DNA of 64,000 bases from Mycobacterium sp. 1100029.7. Its GTDB lineage: Bacteria; Actinomycetota; Actinomycetes; Mycobacteriales; Mycobacteriaceae. Below, piece by piece: positions 34,194 to 44,060 of the stretch (position 1 is the stretch's first letter; each line of letters starts with the position of its first letter). The notes under the pieces are model-generated. The model was not told where the DNA came from, did no database searches, and was given only the letters and a program-made list of their open reading frames with translations. Position numbers and translations under genes: made by a program. The DNA is taken from positions 124,001-188,000 of the forward strand of contig NZ_LZSC01000005.1 in NCBI RefSeq assembly GCF_001665235.1. Direction: 5' to 3'.

Positions 34194-35081
34194 ATGACGA
34201 TCGCCGACCTGATTTCGGGCGCGCGCAACGGATCTCCGCGTGCGGTGGGTCGGCTGCTCAGCCTCGTCGAGGGTGATCGGCGCGACGAGGTGCTGGCCTG
34301 CATCGGCCCGGCAAGCGCGCAGCCGGTGCGCGTCGTCGGCATCACCGGGCCGCCCGGCGCCGGCAAGTCGACGACCGTCGCGGCGCTCGTCGGTGCCTAT
34401 CGAGAGCGCGGCTCCCGGGTCGCCGTGCTGGCCGTTGACCCGTCATCGCCGTTCAGCGGCGGCGCGTTACTGGGCGACCGAATTCGAATGGCCGCCCATA
34501 TCAACGACTCTGACGTGCTGATCCGATCGGTGGCAAGCCGCGGTCATCTCGGCGGTTTGGCCGCGGCCGTCCCGGCCGCCATCCGGCTGCTGGGCGCAAT
34601 CGGCTATGACCTGGTGCTCCTGGAAACGGTGGGAGTGGGGCAGTCCGAGATCGAGATCGCCGCGGTCGCCGACCCGACGATCGTGATCCTCAATCCCGGG
34701 GCCGGCGACGCGGTTCAGGCCGCCAAGGCCGGCCTGTTGGAAGTCGCCGACATCGTGGTGGTCAACAAGGCCGACCGTGAAGGCGCCGAACAGACGGTGC
34801 GGGATCTGCGGGCCGAGACGAAAGCACCCATCGTCAGCCTCATCGCCGCACGGGGCGAGGGCATCAGCGACCTCGTTGCCGTCGTCGACGACCACCACCG
34901 CACCGACAGCCGCGAGCGCAGACTGGCCCGCGCCCGCGCACAAATCCTTTCGCTGGCCCAGAGTCAGCTGCGCACCCAGCCGGATCTGGACGGCCTGGCC
35001 CAGGCGGTGGTCGACGGCCAGGACGACCCCTATTCGGCGGCCGATCACCTGCTGTTACGCGCAAGCCGGCACCCCGACTGA
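34194..35081 (+). CDS. meaB: MeaB-type G-protein chaperone of B12 mutase
   Basis: MeaB proteins gate adenosylcobalamin loading and protect acyl-CoA mutases during turnover, using GTP. The 295-residue protein has Walker A GPPGAGKSTT, the SIMIBI DPSSPFSGGALLGDRIRM segment, ETVGVGQSEIEIA (Walker B region) and NKADREGAEQ for guanine recognition. It is about 40 residues shorter than E. coli ArgK and has a reduced C-terminal dimerisation part. It sits 11 kb from the split mutase, so partnership is inferred from there being only one mutase in the window. It could also serve a chromosomal MutAB. Confidence 0.88.
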   Translation: MTIADLISGARNGSPRAVGRLLSLVEGDRRDEVLACIGPASAQPVRVVGITGPPGAGKSTTVAALVGAYRERGSRVAVLAVDPSSPFSGGALLGDRIRMAAHINDSDVLIRSVASRGHLGGLAAAVPAAIRLLGAIGYDLVLLETVGVGQSEIEIAAVADPTIVILNPGAGDAVQAAKAGLLEVADIVVVNKADREGAEQTVRDLRAETKAPIVSLIAARGEGISDLVAVVDDHHRTDSRERRLARARAQILSLAQSQLRTQPDLDGLAQAVVDGQDDPYSAADHLLLRASRHPD

Positions 35082-35207
35082 GCCGAGCGTGTCCCCCAAT
35101 CGGGGGAACGGGCGTTCATCTCGATTGCGGCCCGATCGGCGGAGGTTTGTCCGCGCAGACCCGCCTAACTTTGCTCGTGTATCCACGACGAGTTAGGAGA
35201 CCCGGAG

Positions 35208-36107
35208 ATGACTCGCACACCAGAACTCCACACCGCTCAGATGCGTGACCAGCTGGAGCTGTACCGCCAGATGTGGGTCCTGCGCCTGCTGGACATGGCC
35301 GTGGAGGAGTTGCGCATCGACGGTTGCCTCAACCAGCCCGTGCAGCCCGCGTTCGGCCAGGAGGCGGTGGCCATCGGCACCGCCGCTGCCCTTCGACCGG
35401 GCGACCTGATGACCACCGGCATCGTCCATCTGCAGCACGCCCAGCAGATCGGGTGCGCCTTGCCGCTCGGCCCCGCGATCGCCGCATTGATCGGCCCGGG
35501 CGTCGGCCCCGACAGCGGTGACGAGACCCCGTTCGTCGCGTCTGTTCGCGGATTGTCTTCGCTCTCAAGCTCTTTGCAGCGGTCACCGCTGCTGGCGGTG
35601 GGTCACGCCTACGGCAAGCAGTTGGTCGACGACGGCCAGGTCACGGTGTGCGTCATGGAACCGTGGGACGCAGAATCCGCAGACTTCGCCGAGGCCGCGC
35701 ACATCGCGATGTCCTGGCAGCTGCCGGTGGTCTTCGTCGTCGAGAACGCCCGTCAGCGCGTGGGTGTGACCGAGCGCCACGGGGTGCCGGTGATCTCGGT
35801 CGACGGCAACGACGTTGCGGCGGTTCGGGACTCCGTCGCTGACGCGATCCGACGCGCGGGCGCCGGGGCGGGGCCCGTTCTGGTGCAGGCGGTGACCGAG
35901 CCCGCGAACGGCGTCACGGCGGTCGACCCGTTGGTCCTGGCCAGGGAGCAGCTGCTCGGTTCCGGCATCAGCGCCGGCCACCTGTACGAGGTGGAGCGCC
36001 GGGCCCGCCGTTTGGTCACCGAGGCCGAGGCCTTCGCACGGGTTATCGCGTGGGAAGAGGAGCCCGCGCCTTTCCGGGAACCGGAAGTCTGGCCAGCGGC
36101 TAGTTGA
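35208..36107 (+). CDS. E1-alpha-like thiamine-diphosphate enzyme homologue with altered TPP motif
   Basis: A 299-residue homologue of 2-oxoacid dehydrogenase E1 alpha chains (MWVLRLLDMAVEELR, QPAFGQEAVAIGTAAALRPGD, LAVGHAYGKQL). The TPP/Mg motif, normally GDG followed about 25-30 residues later by NN, reads EPWDAES...VENARQ, so cofactor binding is doubtful. There is no E1 beta or E2 gene nearby. Position before a divergent NarL/kinase pair matches Rv0843-Rv0845 as I recall. Its stop overlaps the narL-like stop by 8 bp. It may have a non-catalytic or altered role. Confidence 0.75.
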   Translation: MTRTPELHTAQMRDQLELYRQMWVLRLLDMAVEELRIDGCLNQPVQPAFGQEAVAIGTAAALRPGDLMTTGIVHLQHAQQIGCALPLGPAIAALIGPGVGPDSGDETPFVASVRGLSSLSSSLQRSPLLAVGHAYGKQLVDDGQVTVCVMEPWDAESADFAEAAHIAMSWQLPVVFVVENARQRVGVTERHGVPVISVDGNDVAAVRDSVADAIRRAGAGAGPVLVQAVTEPANGVTAVDPLVLAREQLLGSGISAGHLYEVERRARRLVTEAEAFARVIAWEEEPAPFREPEVWPAAS

Positions 36108-36753
36108 GCAGACCTTGCCGCATCGCCTCGGCGACAGCAGCCCCGCGATCGCTGACCCCGAGCTTCTCGTATAGCCGCTGCACATGCGTCTTGACCGTGG
36201 ACGGCGCCACGAACAGCTCGGTAGCGATCGTGGGGATGCTTTGGCCGCGAGCAATCCGATTGAGTACCTCGCGCTCTCGGGCGGAGAGGACCGGCGTCGT
36301 CGGCTCCGCTCGCTGCCGAATCTGCGCGGCGAGGCCCCCGGCAAGCGACGGTGCCAGCACGTCCTGTCCGTTGGCGCAATCGAGCACGGCTTTGACGATC
36401 TCGGTGCGGGTCGAGTCCTTGAGCAAGAACCCGGCGGCGCCCTGCTGCAGGGCTTGATACACGATCGCGGACTCGTCGTGGGCCGACAACAACAGCACGC
36501 GGGTGGGCAGTTCGTTGCTGCGCACCGCCGCCGCCACTTGGGCGCCGTCCATGCCGGGCATCCGGAAGTCGAGCAACGCGACGTCGGGGCGATGCTGCTT
36601 GATCAATTCCAACGCTTGCGAGCCGTCATCGGCCTCACCGACGACGTTCACCGACCCGCTCAATGCGAGGGCGCGCACGACGCCCTCACGGAAGAGCGGG
36701 TGGTCATCGCCGACGACGACGCTGACCTTTTCGGGCGTTGCTGCGCCGGTCAT
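36100..36753 (-). CDS. narL: NarL/LuxR-family response regulator
   Basis: A 217-residue response regulator: receiver domain with VVVGDDHPLFREGVV, phospho-acceptor Asp in VALLDFRMPGMDG and conserved Lys in FLLKDSTR, then a LuxR-type HTH (LSAREREVLNRIARG, STVKTHVQRLYEKLG). The start at 36753 gives MTGAATPEKVS and a length near Rv0844c. It is divergent from the sensor kinase with 56 bp between starts, so the two form a two-component system despite opposite strands. The NarL name follows the M. tuberculosis annotation; a nitrate link is not shown here. Confidence 0.87.
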   Translation of the reverse strand: MTGAATPEKVSVVVGDDHPLFREGVVRALALSGSVNVVGEADDGSQALELIKQHRPDVALLDFRMPGMDGAQVAAAVRSNELPTRVLLLSAHDESAIVYQALQQGAAGFLLKDSTRTEIVKAVLDCANGQDVLAPSLAGGLAAQIRQRAEPTTPVLSAREREVLNRIARGQSIPTIATELFVAPSTVKTHVQRLYEKLGVSDRGAAVAEAMRQGLLN

Positions 36754-36809
36754 GGCGGTCAGTGTAGCGGTTGGCCGCATCAGGGCCGTTCGCCACAACG
36801 GGGGACCTG

Positions 36810-38069
36810 ATGCGGGTTTTGCCGCGCATCCTCGGCTCAGCAGATACGGCTGAGTACTGTGTTCGCGTGGCGGATACCAACGACGCAGAGTTACGTCGGG
36901 TACGCGGGATTCACCAGCTTCGCTCCTACCGCATCGCGTCGGTGATCCGGATCGGCGTAGTCGGACTGATGGTTGCCGCGATGATCATCGGCACCAGTCG
37001 CTCGGAGTGGTCGCGCCAACTCGTCCTGATCGGCGTCTACGGGTTCGCTGCGGTCTGCGCCATGGCACGCGGATTCTCCCCGTTTCACAAGCGGGTGGCG
37101 CCGGCCGGGCTGGAACCGTTTGTCTTCACGGTCATCGATGTGGTGGCGCTGACGGTGTTCCAACTGCTGTCCACCAACGGGGTGTATCCGCTGCTGATCA
37201 TGACGATGCTGCCCATCCTGCTCGGCCTCGACGTCTCGTCGCGGCGGGCCGCGGTGGTACTGGTCTTCTCGATGGCTGGTTTCGCGATCGGCGTGCTACA
37301 AGACCCCGACATGCTGCGCTCGATCGGACTGCTGGAGGCCGTCTTTCGCTTCGTGCTGTACGGCTTCCTCTGTGCGACAGCATATCTGGCGGTTCGCATC
37401 GAAGACCGGCACACCCGCTCGGTGGCCGGCCTGAGCGTGCTGCGCGAGGAATTGCTTGCGCAGACCATGAGTGCCTCCGACGATGTGCAGCGTCGCATCT
37501 CCGAATCCATTCACGACGGGCCACTGCAGGACATCCTGGCGGTGCGCCATGAACTCGTCGAGCTGGAAGCGGCGTTGCCCGGCGACGAGCGGGTCGAGCG
37601 GGCGTTGGCCGGTCTGCAGATCGCCTCACAGCGGTTGCGGCAAGCCACCTTTGAGCTGCATCCGGCCGTACTGGCGCAGGTCGGTCTGGGCGCCGCGGTG
37701 GAGCAGTTGGTCGCGGAGGCGTCGCAACGTTCGGGGATCGAATTCTCCACCGAGATCGACTATCCGATCCGCGACGAGATCGACCCGATCATGTTCGCCG
37801 TGGTCCGCGAATTGGTGTCCAATATCGTGCAGCACTCGCGGGCCCGTCGTGCCTCGATCACGCTCGGCGTGACCGACCGCCGATGCGTTCTGCATGTCGT
37901 CGACGACGGCGTGGGATTTACCACCGAGACCATGGCAAGCCGCCTAGGGGAGGGCCACATCGGACTGGCGTCGCACCGCGCGCGGGTGGACGCGGCCGGC
38001 GGCGTGTTCGTCGTCCTGGACGTGCCGGAGGGTACGCACATCTGTGTGGACGTACCGCTCAAAGCGTGA
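36810..38069 (+). CDS. Two-component sensor histidine kinase (HisKA_3 type)
   Basis: A 419-residue membrane kinase. About six hydrophobic segments lie between residues 45 and 215 (for example IGVVGLMVAAMIIG, LIMTMLPILLGLDV). The dimerisation/phosphoacceptor segment is RRISESIHDGPLQDILAVRHE and the HATPase domain has VRELVSNIVQHSRA and HVVDDGVGF. ATG 36810 with GGGGA upstream is preferred; GTG 36867 would remove 19 residues. It corresponds to Rv0845. The signal is probably sensed in the membrane, as no large extracellular domain exists. Confidence 0.88.
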   Translation: MRVLPRILGSADTAEYCVRVADTNDAELRRVRGIHQLRSYRIASVIRIGVVGLMVAAMIIGTSRSEWSRQLVLIGVYGFAAVCAMARGFSPFHKRVAPAGLEPFVFTVIDVVALTVFQLLSTNGVYPLLIMTMLPILLGLDVSSRRAAVVLVFSMAGFAIGVLQDPDMLRSIGLLEAVFRFVLYGFLCATAYLAVRIEDRHTRSVAGLSVLREELLAQTMSASDDVQRRISESIHDGPLQDILAVRHELVELEAALPGDERVERALAGLQIASQRLRQATFELHPAVLAQVGLGAAVEQLVAEASQRSGIEFSTEIDYPIRDEIDPIMFAVVRELVSNIVQHSRARRASITLGVTDRRCVLHVVDDGVGFTTETMASRLGEGHIGLASHRARVDAAGGVFVVLDVPEGTHICVDVPLKA

Positions 38070-38186
38070 CCCACCGCGCCTTGCGCCGGCCCCACGCGCA
38101 CGCGCACGCGAGATATAAACGGTTGCGACTCCACGCGGCGTGTCTTGGCAATGGTGTAAGTGTCGCGGCGAGCGGGGCCGCGTCGC

Positions 38187-39800
38187 CTACTTGAGGTCGA
38201 CGGACTTTCCGGTGGCGGCGGCATAGCCCGCCCGGTAGCCGAAAACCATTGCCGGACCGATGGTGCCGCCGGCGCCCCCGTAGGCCCGGCCGGTCGCGCC
38301 GGCCATCGTGTTGCCGGCCGCGAACAGGCCGGGGATCGGTTCGCCGCTGACGTGCAGCACGCGACCATCATGGTCGGTGCGCGGTCCGCCCTTGGTGCCC
38401 ATGGCGCCGACGGAGACGGGTACCGCGTAATAGGGCGCGGTGTCGATCGGGCCGAGAGTCTTCCCGGCCGCGGTGGTGGCGGTTTCGTCGCCCCAATAGC
38501 CGTCGTAGGCACTGGAACCGCGGCCAAAGTCGGGATCGGCGTCCTGCGCGACGTGACGGTTCCACTCGTCGATCGTGCGGATCAAGCCGTCGGCGTCAAT
38601 ACCGGTCTTGGCGCCTAGCTCATGCAGATCCGCCGACTCGCAGAACCAGTCGGGGACCGGCTCGCCGGGGGAGACGCCGAGAAACCCGTAGCGCTGCAAG
38701 TGCACTGAGTCGAAGACCATCCAGCCGCGATCGTTGACGTATCCGCCGCGCGGATCCAGGTAGTGGAACGCGCCGGCCATCGAGTTGTAATCGCAGGCCT
38801 CGTTGACGAACCGGTGCCCGGCCTGGTTGACGATGATGCTGCGCGGCCGCGTCCGCTCCAGCCGCACGCTGCGGCTGCGTTGCTTGCCCTCGATGGTGTC
38901 GCCGGGGATCTGCACGATCGGCACCCACCACGCTTCGCCCATGTTGGCCAGATCCGCGCCAAGTGCCATCGCCATCCGCAGCCCGTCACCGGTATTGTTC
39001 GGCGGAGAGACCGCACCGTGCATCGGTCCGCGCAGGAACGCCTGCACCAAGCCCGAATCCCATTCGAAGCCACCGACACTCAAGACGACGCCGCGGCGCG
39101 CGCGCACGCTGATGCGCTGGCCGGCCTCGGTGATACGGACCCCGACAATCTCTCCGTTTTCGGCGACGAGTTCCTCGGCGCGGGCGTTGGTGCGCGGTGT
39201 GACCCCGGCGTCGAGTAATCCCTTGAGTAGCCCCGCGATCAGCGCGGTGCCGGCCACACAGAGATCGCTGTCGTCCCCGATCGTCACGTGCAACCGGGCC
39301 CGGGTCTCGGCATCGATACCGACGTTGGACCAGTCGGCGGGGAACGAGGTGATCCGTTTGCCCCACTCGCCGAGCTCGTTGAGGTCGAACGGCCCGGCAC
39401 TGAGCGATCTGCCGCCGGCCGGTTGCCCGCCCGGTAGCTCCGGCCGGTAGTCGGGGAAACCGGTGGCCACGTCGAAACGCAAGCCGCTGTGCGCCTCCAC
39501 GAATTCGAGCATCGTCGGCCCGGTCCGGACGAACGTCTCGACCAGGTCGTCGTCCATTTGACCGAGGGATTGCGCACGCAGATACCGCAGCGCATCCGCT
39601 TCGGTCAATTCGCCTGCCGGAGAACGATTGTGGGCAGGAATCCACACCACACCGCCGGACACCGCGGTGGTGCCGCCAACGGTGGCGGCCTTCTCGAAGA
39701 CCTCGACGGATGCGCCGGCGGCCACCGCCGACAACGCGGCGGTCAGCCCGGCCCCGCCAGAGCCGAGCACGACGACGTCGACTTCGGAGTCCCAAGACAT
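38187..39800 (-). CDS. FAD-dependent dehydrogenase, 3-ketosteroid-delta1-dehydrogenase-like
   Basis: A 537-residue flavoprotein of the fumarate reductase/KstD superfamily. The N-terminal dinucleotide motif is VVVLGSGGAGLTAALSAVAAG, followed by GGTTAVSGGVVWIP; the C-terminal FAD segment is GLFAAGNTMAGATGRAYGGAGGTIGPAM. These enzymes introduce double bonds into 3-keto rings or reduce enoates. The substrate is not assured to be a steroid. The start MSWDSEVDVVV at 39800 lies 14 bp after the IclR gene on the same strand, so the two are co-transcribed. Confidence 0.85.
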   Translation of the reverse strand: MSWDSEVDVVVLGSGGAGLTAALSAVAAGASVEVFEKAATVGGTTAVSGGVVWIPAHNRSPAGELTEADALRYLRAQSLGQMDDDLVETFVRTGPTMLEFVEAHSGLRFDVATGFPDYRPELPGGQPAGGRSLSAGPFDLNELGEWGKRITSFPADWSNVGIDAETRARLHVTIGDDSDLCVAGTALIAGLLKGLLDAGVTPRTNARAEELVAENGEIVGVRITEAGQRISVRARRGVVLSVGGFEWDSGLVQAFLRGPMHGAVSPPNNTGDGLRMAMALGADLANMGEAWWVPIVQIPGDTIEGKQRSRSVRLERTRPRSIIVNQAGHRFVNEACDYNSMAGAFHYLDPRGGYVNDRGWMVFDSVHLQRYGFLGVSPGEPVPDWFCESADLHELGAKTGIDADGLIRTIDEWNRHVAQDADPDFGRGSSAYDGYWGDETATTAAGKTLGPIDTAPYYAVPVSVGAMGTKGGPRTDHDGRVLHVSGEPIPGLFAAGNTMAGATGRAYGGAGGTIGPAMVFGYRAGYAAATGKSVDLK

Positions 39801-39814
39801 CAACTGCAATCCCT

Positions 39815-40492
39815 TCAGCTCAGCAGTTCGGACAACTGCTTCGCGGCTTTGACGACCGCATCCCTGCCGCGCAGCACCACGTCTTCTCGATGCGAAATGA
39901 GGTTGATGCACGTTGGCGGGGACGGTGCCGGGCGGTGCACCGCCACGGCCAGACCATACGTATTGGGTTCGATCTCACCATAAGTCGTCACCCAGCCCCG
40001 CTCGCGTGTCCGCGAGACCAGCTCGCGCTCACCCGGACGGGGGGGAAGGCTTGCCAGCAAAGCGATTCCGGCGGCGCCGCGGTCCAGCGGATACCGGCTG
40101 CCCTCGTGGAAGGAGAGTTGGTAGGCGACGTGGCTCGGCACGATCACCGCCACCGCCACCTGTTGGTCACCCTCGGCGACGAGCAACGACACCGTGGTGC
40201 CCAACTCGTCGGCCAGGGCGCGCAGCGTCGGCAGACTGAGTTGGCGCACATTGCGATCGAACGATGCGCCCAGAACCGCCAGCCCCGCGGCCGGGCGGTA
40301 CCGGCCGTCGTCTCCCTTGGCCACCAACCGAAACTGGGCCAGCGTCGACAGCAGGCGATAAGCGATGGTCCGGTGCACGCCGACCTGGTCGGCGAGCTGC
40401 TGCACGGTCAATCCAGTGGGGGAATCCGCCACCATGTGCAGCGCGATGATTCCCCTGGCCAGCGTCTGCGAGCCGGTACCGGAACCCGTCAC
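39815..40492 (-). CDS. IclR-family transcriptional regulator
   Basis: A 225-residue regulator: winged HTH (LTVQQLADQVGVHRTIAYRLLSTL) and an IclR effector domain (LRALADELGTTVSLLVAEGDQQVAVA, YPLDRGAAGIALLA). It starts with GTG at 40492. It is divergent from the hydrolase/mhpAB genes across a perfect palindrome. In E. coli the mhp genes are regulated by the IclR member MhpR, so an analogous effector (a hydroxyphenylpropionate-like acid) is plausible but not shown. Confidence 0.88.
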   Translation of the reverse strand: MTGSGTGSQTLARGIIALHMVADSPTGLTVQQLADQVGVHRTIAYRLLSTLAQFRLVAKGDDGRYRPAAGLAVLGASFDRNVRQLSLPTLRALADELGTTVSLLVAEGDQQVAVAVIVPSHVAYQLSFHEGSRYPLDRGAAGIALLASLPPRPGERELVSRTRERGWVTTYGEIEPNTYGLAVAVHRPAPSPPTCINLISHREDVVLRGRDAVVKAAKQLSELLS

Positions 40493-40544
40493 AGCCTTGA
40501 CAGACCTCCTTGCGAGAGCGAAGCTCTATCTTATAACGCACGTG

Positions 40545-40565
40545 TGTGTGCGATATTCGCACACA
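40545..40565. promoter_or_regulatory. Perfect 9-3-9 palindrome, probable IclR operator
   Basis: TGTGTGCGA and TCGCACACA flank TAT. It sits 53 bp before the IclR start and 55 bp before the hydrolase start, central in the divergent promoter region. Confidence 0.7.
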
Positions 40566-40619
40566 AGCCAAGTCTAAAACGAGAACCCGATTTCCACCAG
40601 AGGTAGGCGGAGAGGAACC

Positions 40620-41483
40620 GTGGCCGAGTTCGAGAGCATCTGGAGCGATCTGCAGGGGGTTGCGTTTGAGCAGGGCTATCTCGACGCCGGGGGAGTCCGC
40701 ACCCGCTACCTGCGTGCCGGTGATCCCGACAAACCGGTCCTGATGCTGCTGCACGGATCCGGCGGCCACGCCGAGGCGTACGTGCGCAATCTGGGCGACC
40801 ATGCCGAGCATTTCTGGACCTGGTCGATCGACATGCTCGGTCACGGGTACACCGACAAGCCGGGCCATCCGCTGGAAGTCAGCCACTACGTCGAACATTT
40901 GATGGCGGTGCTTGGCACTATCGGCGTGGATCGCGTCTACCTCAGTGGCGAATCGCTCGGCGGCTGGGTAGCCGCGCGCACCGCGGTCGATCACCCCGAC
41001 GCCGTTGAGCGACTGGTACTCAACACCGCCGGAGGGTCCCAGGCCGACGCGAAAGTGATGCAGCGGATCATCACGCTGTCGATGGCCGCGGCCGAAAACC
41101 CGACTTGGGAAACGGTGCAGGCGCGCATCAAATGGCTGATGGCCGACAAGTCGAAGGATTACGACGATCTGGTGGCCAGCCGCCAACGGGTATATCGCCA
41201 ACCGGGATTCGTCTCGGCGATGAGCGACATCATGGCATTGCAGGACACCGAGATTCGCGCCCGCAACATTCTCGGACCCGACGAATACGGGAAGATCGTG
41301 GCGCCGACGCTGGTGCTGTGGACCAGTGACGACCCCACCGCCGATGTGACCGAGGGACGCCGCATGGCATCGATGATTCCGGACGCGCGGTTCGAGGTGA
41401 TGCCCGGTTGTGGTCACTGGCCGCAGTACGAGGACGCCAAGACCTTCAACCAATTGCACCTCGATTTCCTGCTGGGACGCTGA
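40620..41483 (+). CDS. Meta-cleavage product hydrolase (MhpC-like alpha/beta hydrolase)
   Basis: A 287-residue C-C-bond-hydrolase-type enzyme. Elements: [26 protein letters not shown], nucleophile [11 protein letters not shown], acid in [11 protein letters not shown], and GCGHWPQYE with the catalytic His. Such enzymes hydrolyse the ring-fission product of extradiol dioxygenases. The GTG start follows GGAGAGGAACC. Its TGA shares its last base with the mhpA ATG, so hydrolase, mhpA, mhpB and the KstD-like gene are one operon. Confidence 0.87.
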   Translation: MAEFESIWSDLQGVAFEQGYLDAGGVRTRYLRAGDPDKPVLMLLHGSGGHAEAYVRNLGDHAEHFWTWSIDMLGHGYTDKPGHPLEVSHYVEHLMAVLGTIGVDRVYLSGESLGGWVAARTAVDHPDAVERLVLNTAGGSQADAKVMQRIITLSMAAAENPTWETVQARIKWLMADKSKDYDDLVASRQRVYRQPGFVSAMSDIMALQDTEIRARNILGPDEYGKIVAPTLVLWTSDDPTADVTEGRRMASMIPDARFEVMPGCGHWPQYEDAKTFNQLHLDFLLGR

Positions 41484-43195
41484 TGGCAACCGATGGGCAC
41501 CGAACCAACGGCCTAGACGTCGACGTCGTCATCGTCGGTGCCGGTCCCGTCGGGTTGACCCTGGCCAATATCCTTGGCTCGCAGGGGGTTCGCACGCTTC
41601 TGGTCGACGAACGCGAAACGCTCATCGACTATCCGCGAGGGGTCGGACTCGACGACGAGTCGTTGCGCACCTTCCAGTCGATCGGCCTGGTCGAGCGGGT
41701 GCTGCCGCACACGGTCCCCAATCAGATCCTGCGCTTCTTCGACGCCAAGCGCCGGGTGCTCGCCGAAATGGCGCCGCCGGACGCACGTTTCGGTTGGCCG
41801 AAGCGCAACGGGTTCGTGCAGCCGCTCGTCGACGCGGAGTTACTGGCCGGACTGGACCGGTTCGACTGCGTCGAGGTGCACTGGAGCCGGCCGATGACGG
41901 CGTGCGAAGAAACCTCTGACGGGGTCACGGTCGATCTCGGCGGGCACGCGGGCAGCACCTCGGTGCGGGCGCGTTACGTCGTGGGTTGCGACGGGGGTCG
42001 CAGCACGACGCGCCGGATGATGGGGGTGTCCTTCGACGGGACGACCTCGTCGACACGCTGGCTGGTGGTCGACATCGCCAACGATCCGCTGGGCCACCCC
42101 AACAGTGAGGTCGGCGCCGACCCGGAACGTCCTTATGCCTCGATTTCGATCGCCCACGGAATCCGCCGCTTCGAGTTCATGATTCACGCCGACGAGACCG
42201 ACGAGCAGGCCGAGGATCCGGCGTTCCTCACCCAGATGCTGGCGCGCATGGTTCCGGAACCCGACCGGGTCGACGTGATCCGCCGCCGGGTCTACACCCA
42301 CCACTCACGCATTGCCGGTGCGTTCCGCAGCGGCCGGTTGCTGCTGGCCGGTGACGCCGCGCACCTGATGCCGGTCTGGCAGGGGCAGGGCTACAACAGC
42401 GGCATCCGGGATGCGGCCAACCTGGGCTGGAAGCTGGCCGCGGTGGTTCGCGGCCTGGCCGCGGACACATTGCTGGACACCTACGACGTGGAGCGCCGCA
42501 AGCACGCGCGGGCGATGATCGACCTCTCCACGATGGTGGGCCGCGTCATCTCACCGACCAATCGCCGTGTCGCCGGCGCGCGTGACCTGTTGGTGCGTTC
42601 GGCGTCAATTGTGCCCACGCTCAAGCGATATGTGCTGGAGATGCGGTTCAAGCCGATGCCGCGCTACGAGCACGGCGCCGTTGTTCACACCACACCACCC
42701 CACGCCGAATCACCGGTGGGGACCCTGTTCATCCAGCCGAGGGTCGATACCCGCACTGCCCAGAATGTTCTGCTCGACGACGTGATCGGCCCGTGGTTCG
42801 CGGTGCTGTGCTGGAACAACAACCCCCGCAAGATCCTCGGCGACGAGGCCTTCGCGAGGTGGAAAGCCTTGGGGGCGAGCTTTATCGCTTTGCGGCCGTC
42901 GACCCAACTGCACTGGACTGGACACGACGATCCCGACGTCGTCGTCGTGGGCGATCGCACCGGCGGGCTGAAGTCCTGGTTCGACGTGCACTCCGAGTCG
43001 GTGGTCTTCCTGCGGCCCGATCGGTGCATTGCGGGTGCCTGCATCGCTCAGCTGTCTCCCGACCTGAGCGCCTCGCTGCTGGACGCTCTCGCGCTCGTTC
43101 CGGGAGGGGGTGATGTCAACGGTGGCAATGGCTCTGTGCTGTATGTCCCACAGTCCGCTCCTGAATCTTCCGGGGCCGTCGCGGGACCTGCTTGA
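41483..43195 (+). CDS. mhpA: 3-(3-hydroxyphenyl)propionate hydroxylase-like flavin monooxygenase (MhpA)
   Basis: Class A flavoprotein monooxygenase that hydroxylates 3-hydroxyphenylpropionate or hydroxycinnamate at C2 using NAD(P)H and oxygen. The 570-residue protein has the FAD Rossmann motif [18 protein letters not shown], the NAD(P)H/FAD segment [15 protein letters not shown] and [22 protein letters not shown], with a C-terminal thioredoxin-like domain. Its length is close to E. coli MhpA (554). It overlaps mhpB by 83 bp. Phenol hydroxylases with other ring substrates are similar, so the exact aromatic is uncertain. Confidence 0.87.
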   Translation: MATDGHRTNGLDVDVVIVGAGPVGLTLANILGSQGVRTLLVDERETLIDYPRGVGLDDESLRTFQSIGLVERVLPHTVPNQILRFFDAKRRVLAEMAPPDARFGWPKRNGFVQPLVDAELLAGLDRFDCVEVHWSRPMTACEETSDGVTVDLGGHAGSTSVRARYVVGCDGGRSTTRRMMGVSFDGTTSSTRWLVVDIANDPLGHPNSEVGADPERPYASISIAHGIRRFEFMIHADETDEQAEDPAFLTQMLARMVPEPDRVDVIRRRVYTHHSRIAGAFRSGRLLLAGDAAHLMPVWQGQGYNSGIRDAANLGWKLAAVVRGLAADTLLDTYDVERRKHARAMIDLSTMVGRVISPTNRRVAGARDLLVRSASIVPTLKRYVLEMRFKPMPRYEHGAVVHTTPPHAESPVGTLFIQPRVDTRTAQNVLLDDVIGPWFAVLCWNNNPRKILGDEAFARWKALGASFIALRPSTQLHWTGHDDPDVVVVGDRTGGLKSWFDVHSESVVFLRPDRCIAGACIAQLSPDLSASLLDALALVPGGGDVNGGNGSVLYVPQSAPESSGAVAGPA

Positions 43196-44060
43196 CGACA
43201 TCGAAGGCGCCATCACACAGGCCCGGGATTTCGTCCGCGATTACGATCCCGAGCTCGTGGTGATCTTCTCCCCGGACCACTACAACGGGTTCTTCTACAG
43301 GGCGATGCCGCCGTTCTGTATCGGATTGAGCGCCAACGGTGTCGGTGATTACGGCACCCACGCCGGCCCGTTGGACGTGCCCGCCGAGCTGGCTTCGGAG
43401 TGCGCCGAGGCCGTGCTGGAGGCCGGCATCGACGTGGCGGTATCAGCCAGCATGGACGTGGATCACGGCACCGTCCAGCCGCTGGAGAAGTTGTTCGGCG
43501 ACGCCCTGTCGTGTCCGGTGCTTCCGGTCTTCATCAATGCGGTGGCCGTCCCGCTGGGGCCACTGCACCGCTGCCGGGCCTTGGGTGCCGCCGTGGGTAA
43601 CTATCTGTCCACCCTGGACAAGCGCGTCTTGGTGCTGGGCTCCGGCGGGCTCTCGCACAGCCCCCCGGTGCCGACGCTGGCGACCGCGCCGCCCGACGTC
43701 CTGGAACGGATCGTGCAAGGCCGGCCGATGACGCCCGAGCAGCGCCAGGCCAGACAGGTCGCCGTCATCGAAGCCGCCAAGGCCTTCGCCGGCGGCCAGA
43801 GTGACCTGCAGCCCCTCAACCCGGCATGGGACCACCGCGTCCTCGAGATCTTCGACGGCGGTCGTCTGGCCGAGTTCGACCTGTGGTCCAACGCATTCGT
43901 CACCTACGAGGGCGGCAGCTCCGCGCACGAATTCCGCACCTGGATAGCGGCTTTCGCCGCACTGGACACCGCGGGCCCTTACCGGACGGCGCTGCGTTAC
44001 TACAAGGCCGCCGAAGAGCTGATTGCCGGTTTCGCGATCCGGACGGCGATGCCGTCATGA
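43113..44060 (+). CDS. mhpB: 2,3-dihydroxyphenylpropionate 1,2-dioxygenase-like (MhpB)
   Basis: Class III extradiol dioxygenase (LigB fold) that opens the catechol ring. The 315-residue product matches the E. coli MhpB length (314) and includes [27 protein letters not shown], the active-site histidine regions [10 protein letters not shown] and [10 protein letters not shown], and a conserved [14 protein letters not shown] 43113 follows GGGAGGGG; GTG 43110 is also in frame. Its stop overlaps the KstD-like start by 4 bp. Confidence 0.9.
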   Translation: MSTVAMALCCMSHSPLLNLPGPSRDLLDDIEGAITQARDFVRDYDPELVVIFSPDHYNGFFYRAMPPFCIGLSANGVGDYGTHAGPLDVPAELASECAEAVLEAGIDVAVSASMDVDHGTVQPLEKLFGDALSCPVLPVFINAVAVPLGPLHRCRALGAAVGNYLSTLDKRVLVLGSGGLSHSPPVPTLATAPPDVLERIVQGRPMTPEQRQARQVAVIEAAKAFAGGQSDLQPLNPAWDHRVLEIFDGGRLAEFDLWSNAFVTYEGGSSAHEFRTWIAAFAALDTAGPYRTALRYYKAAEELIAGFAIRTAMPS

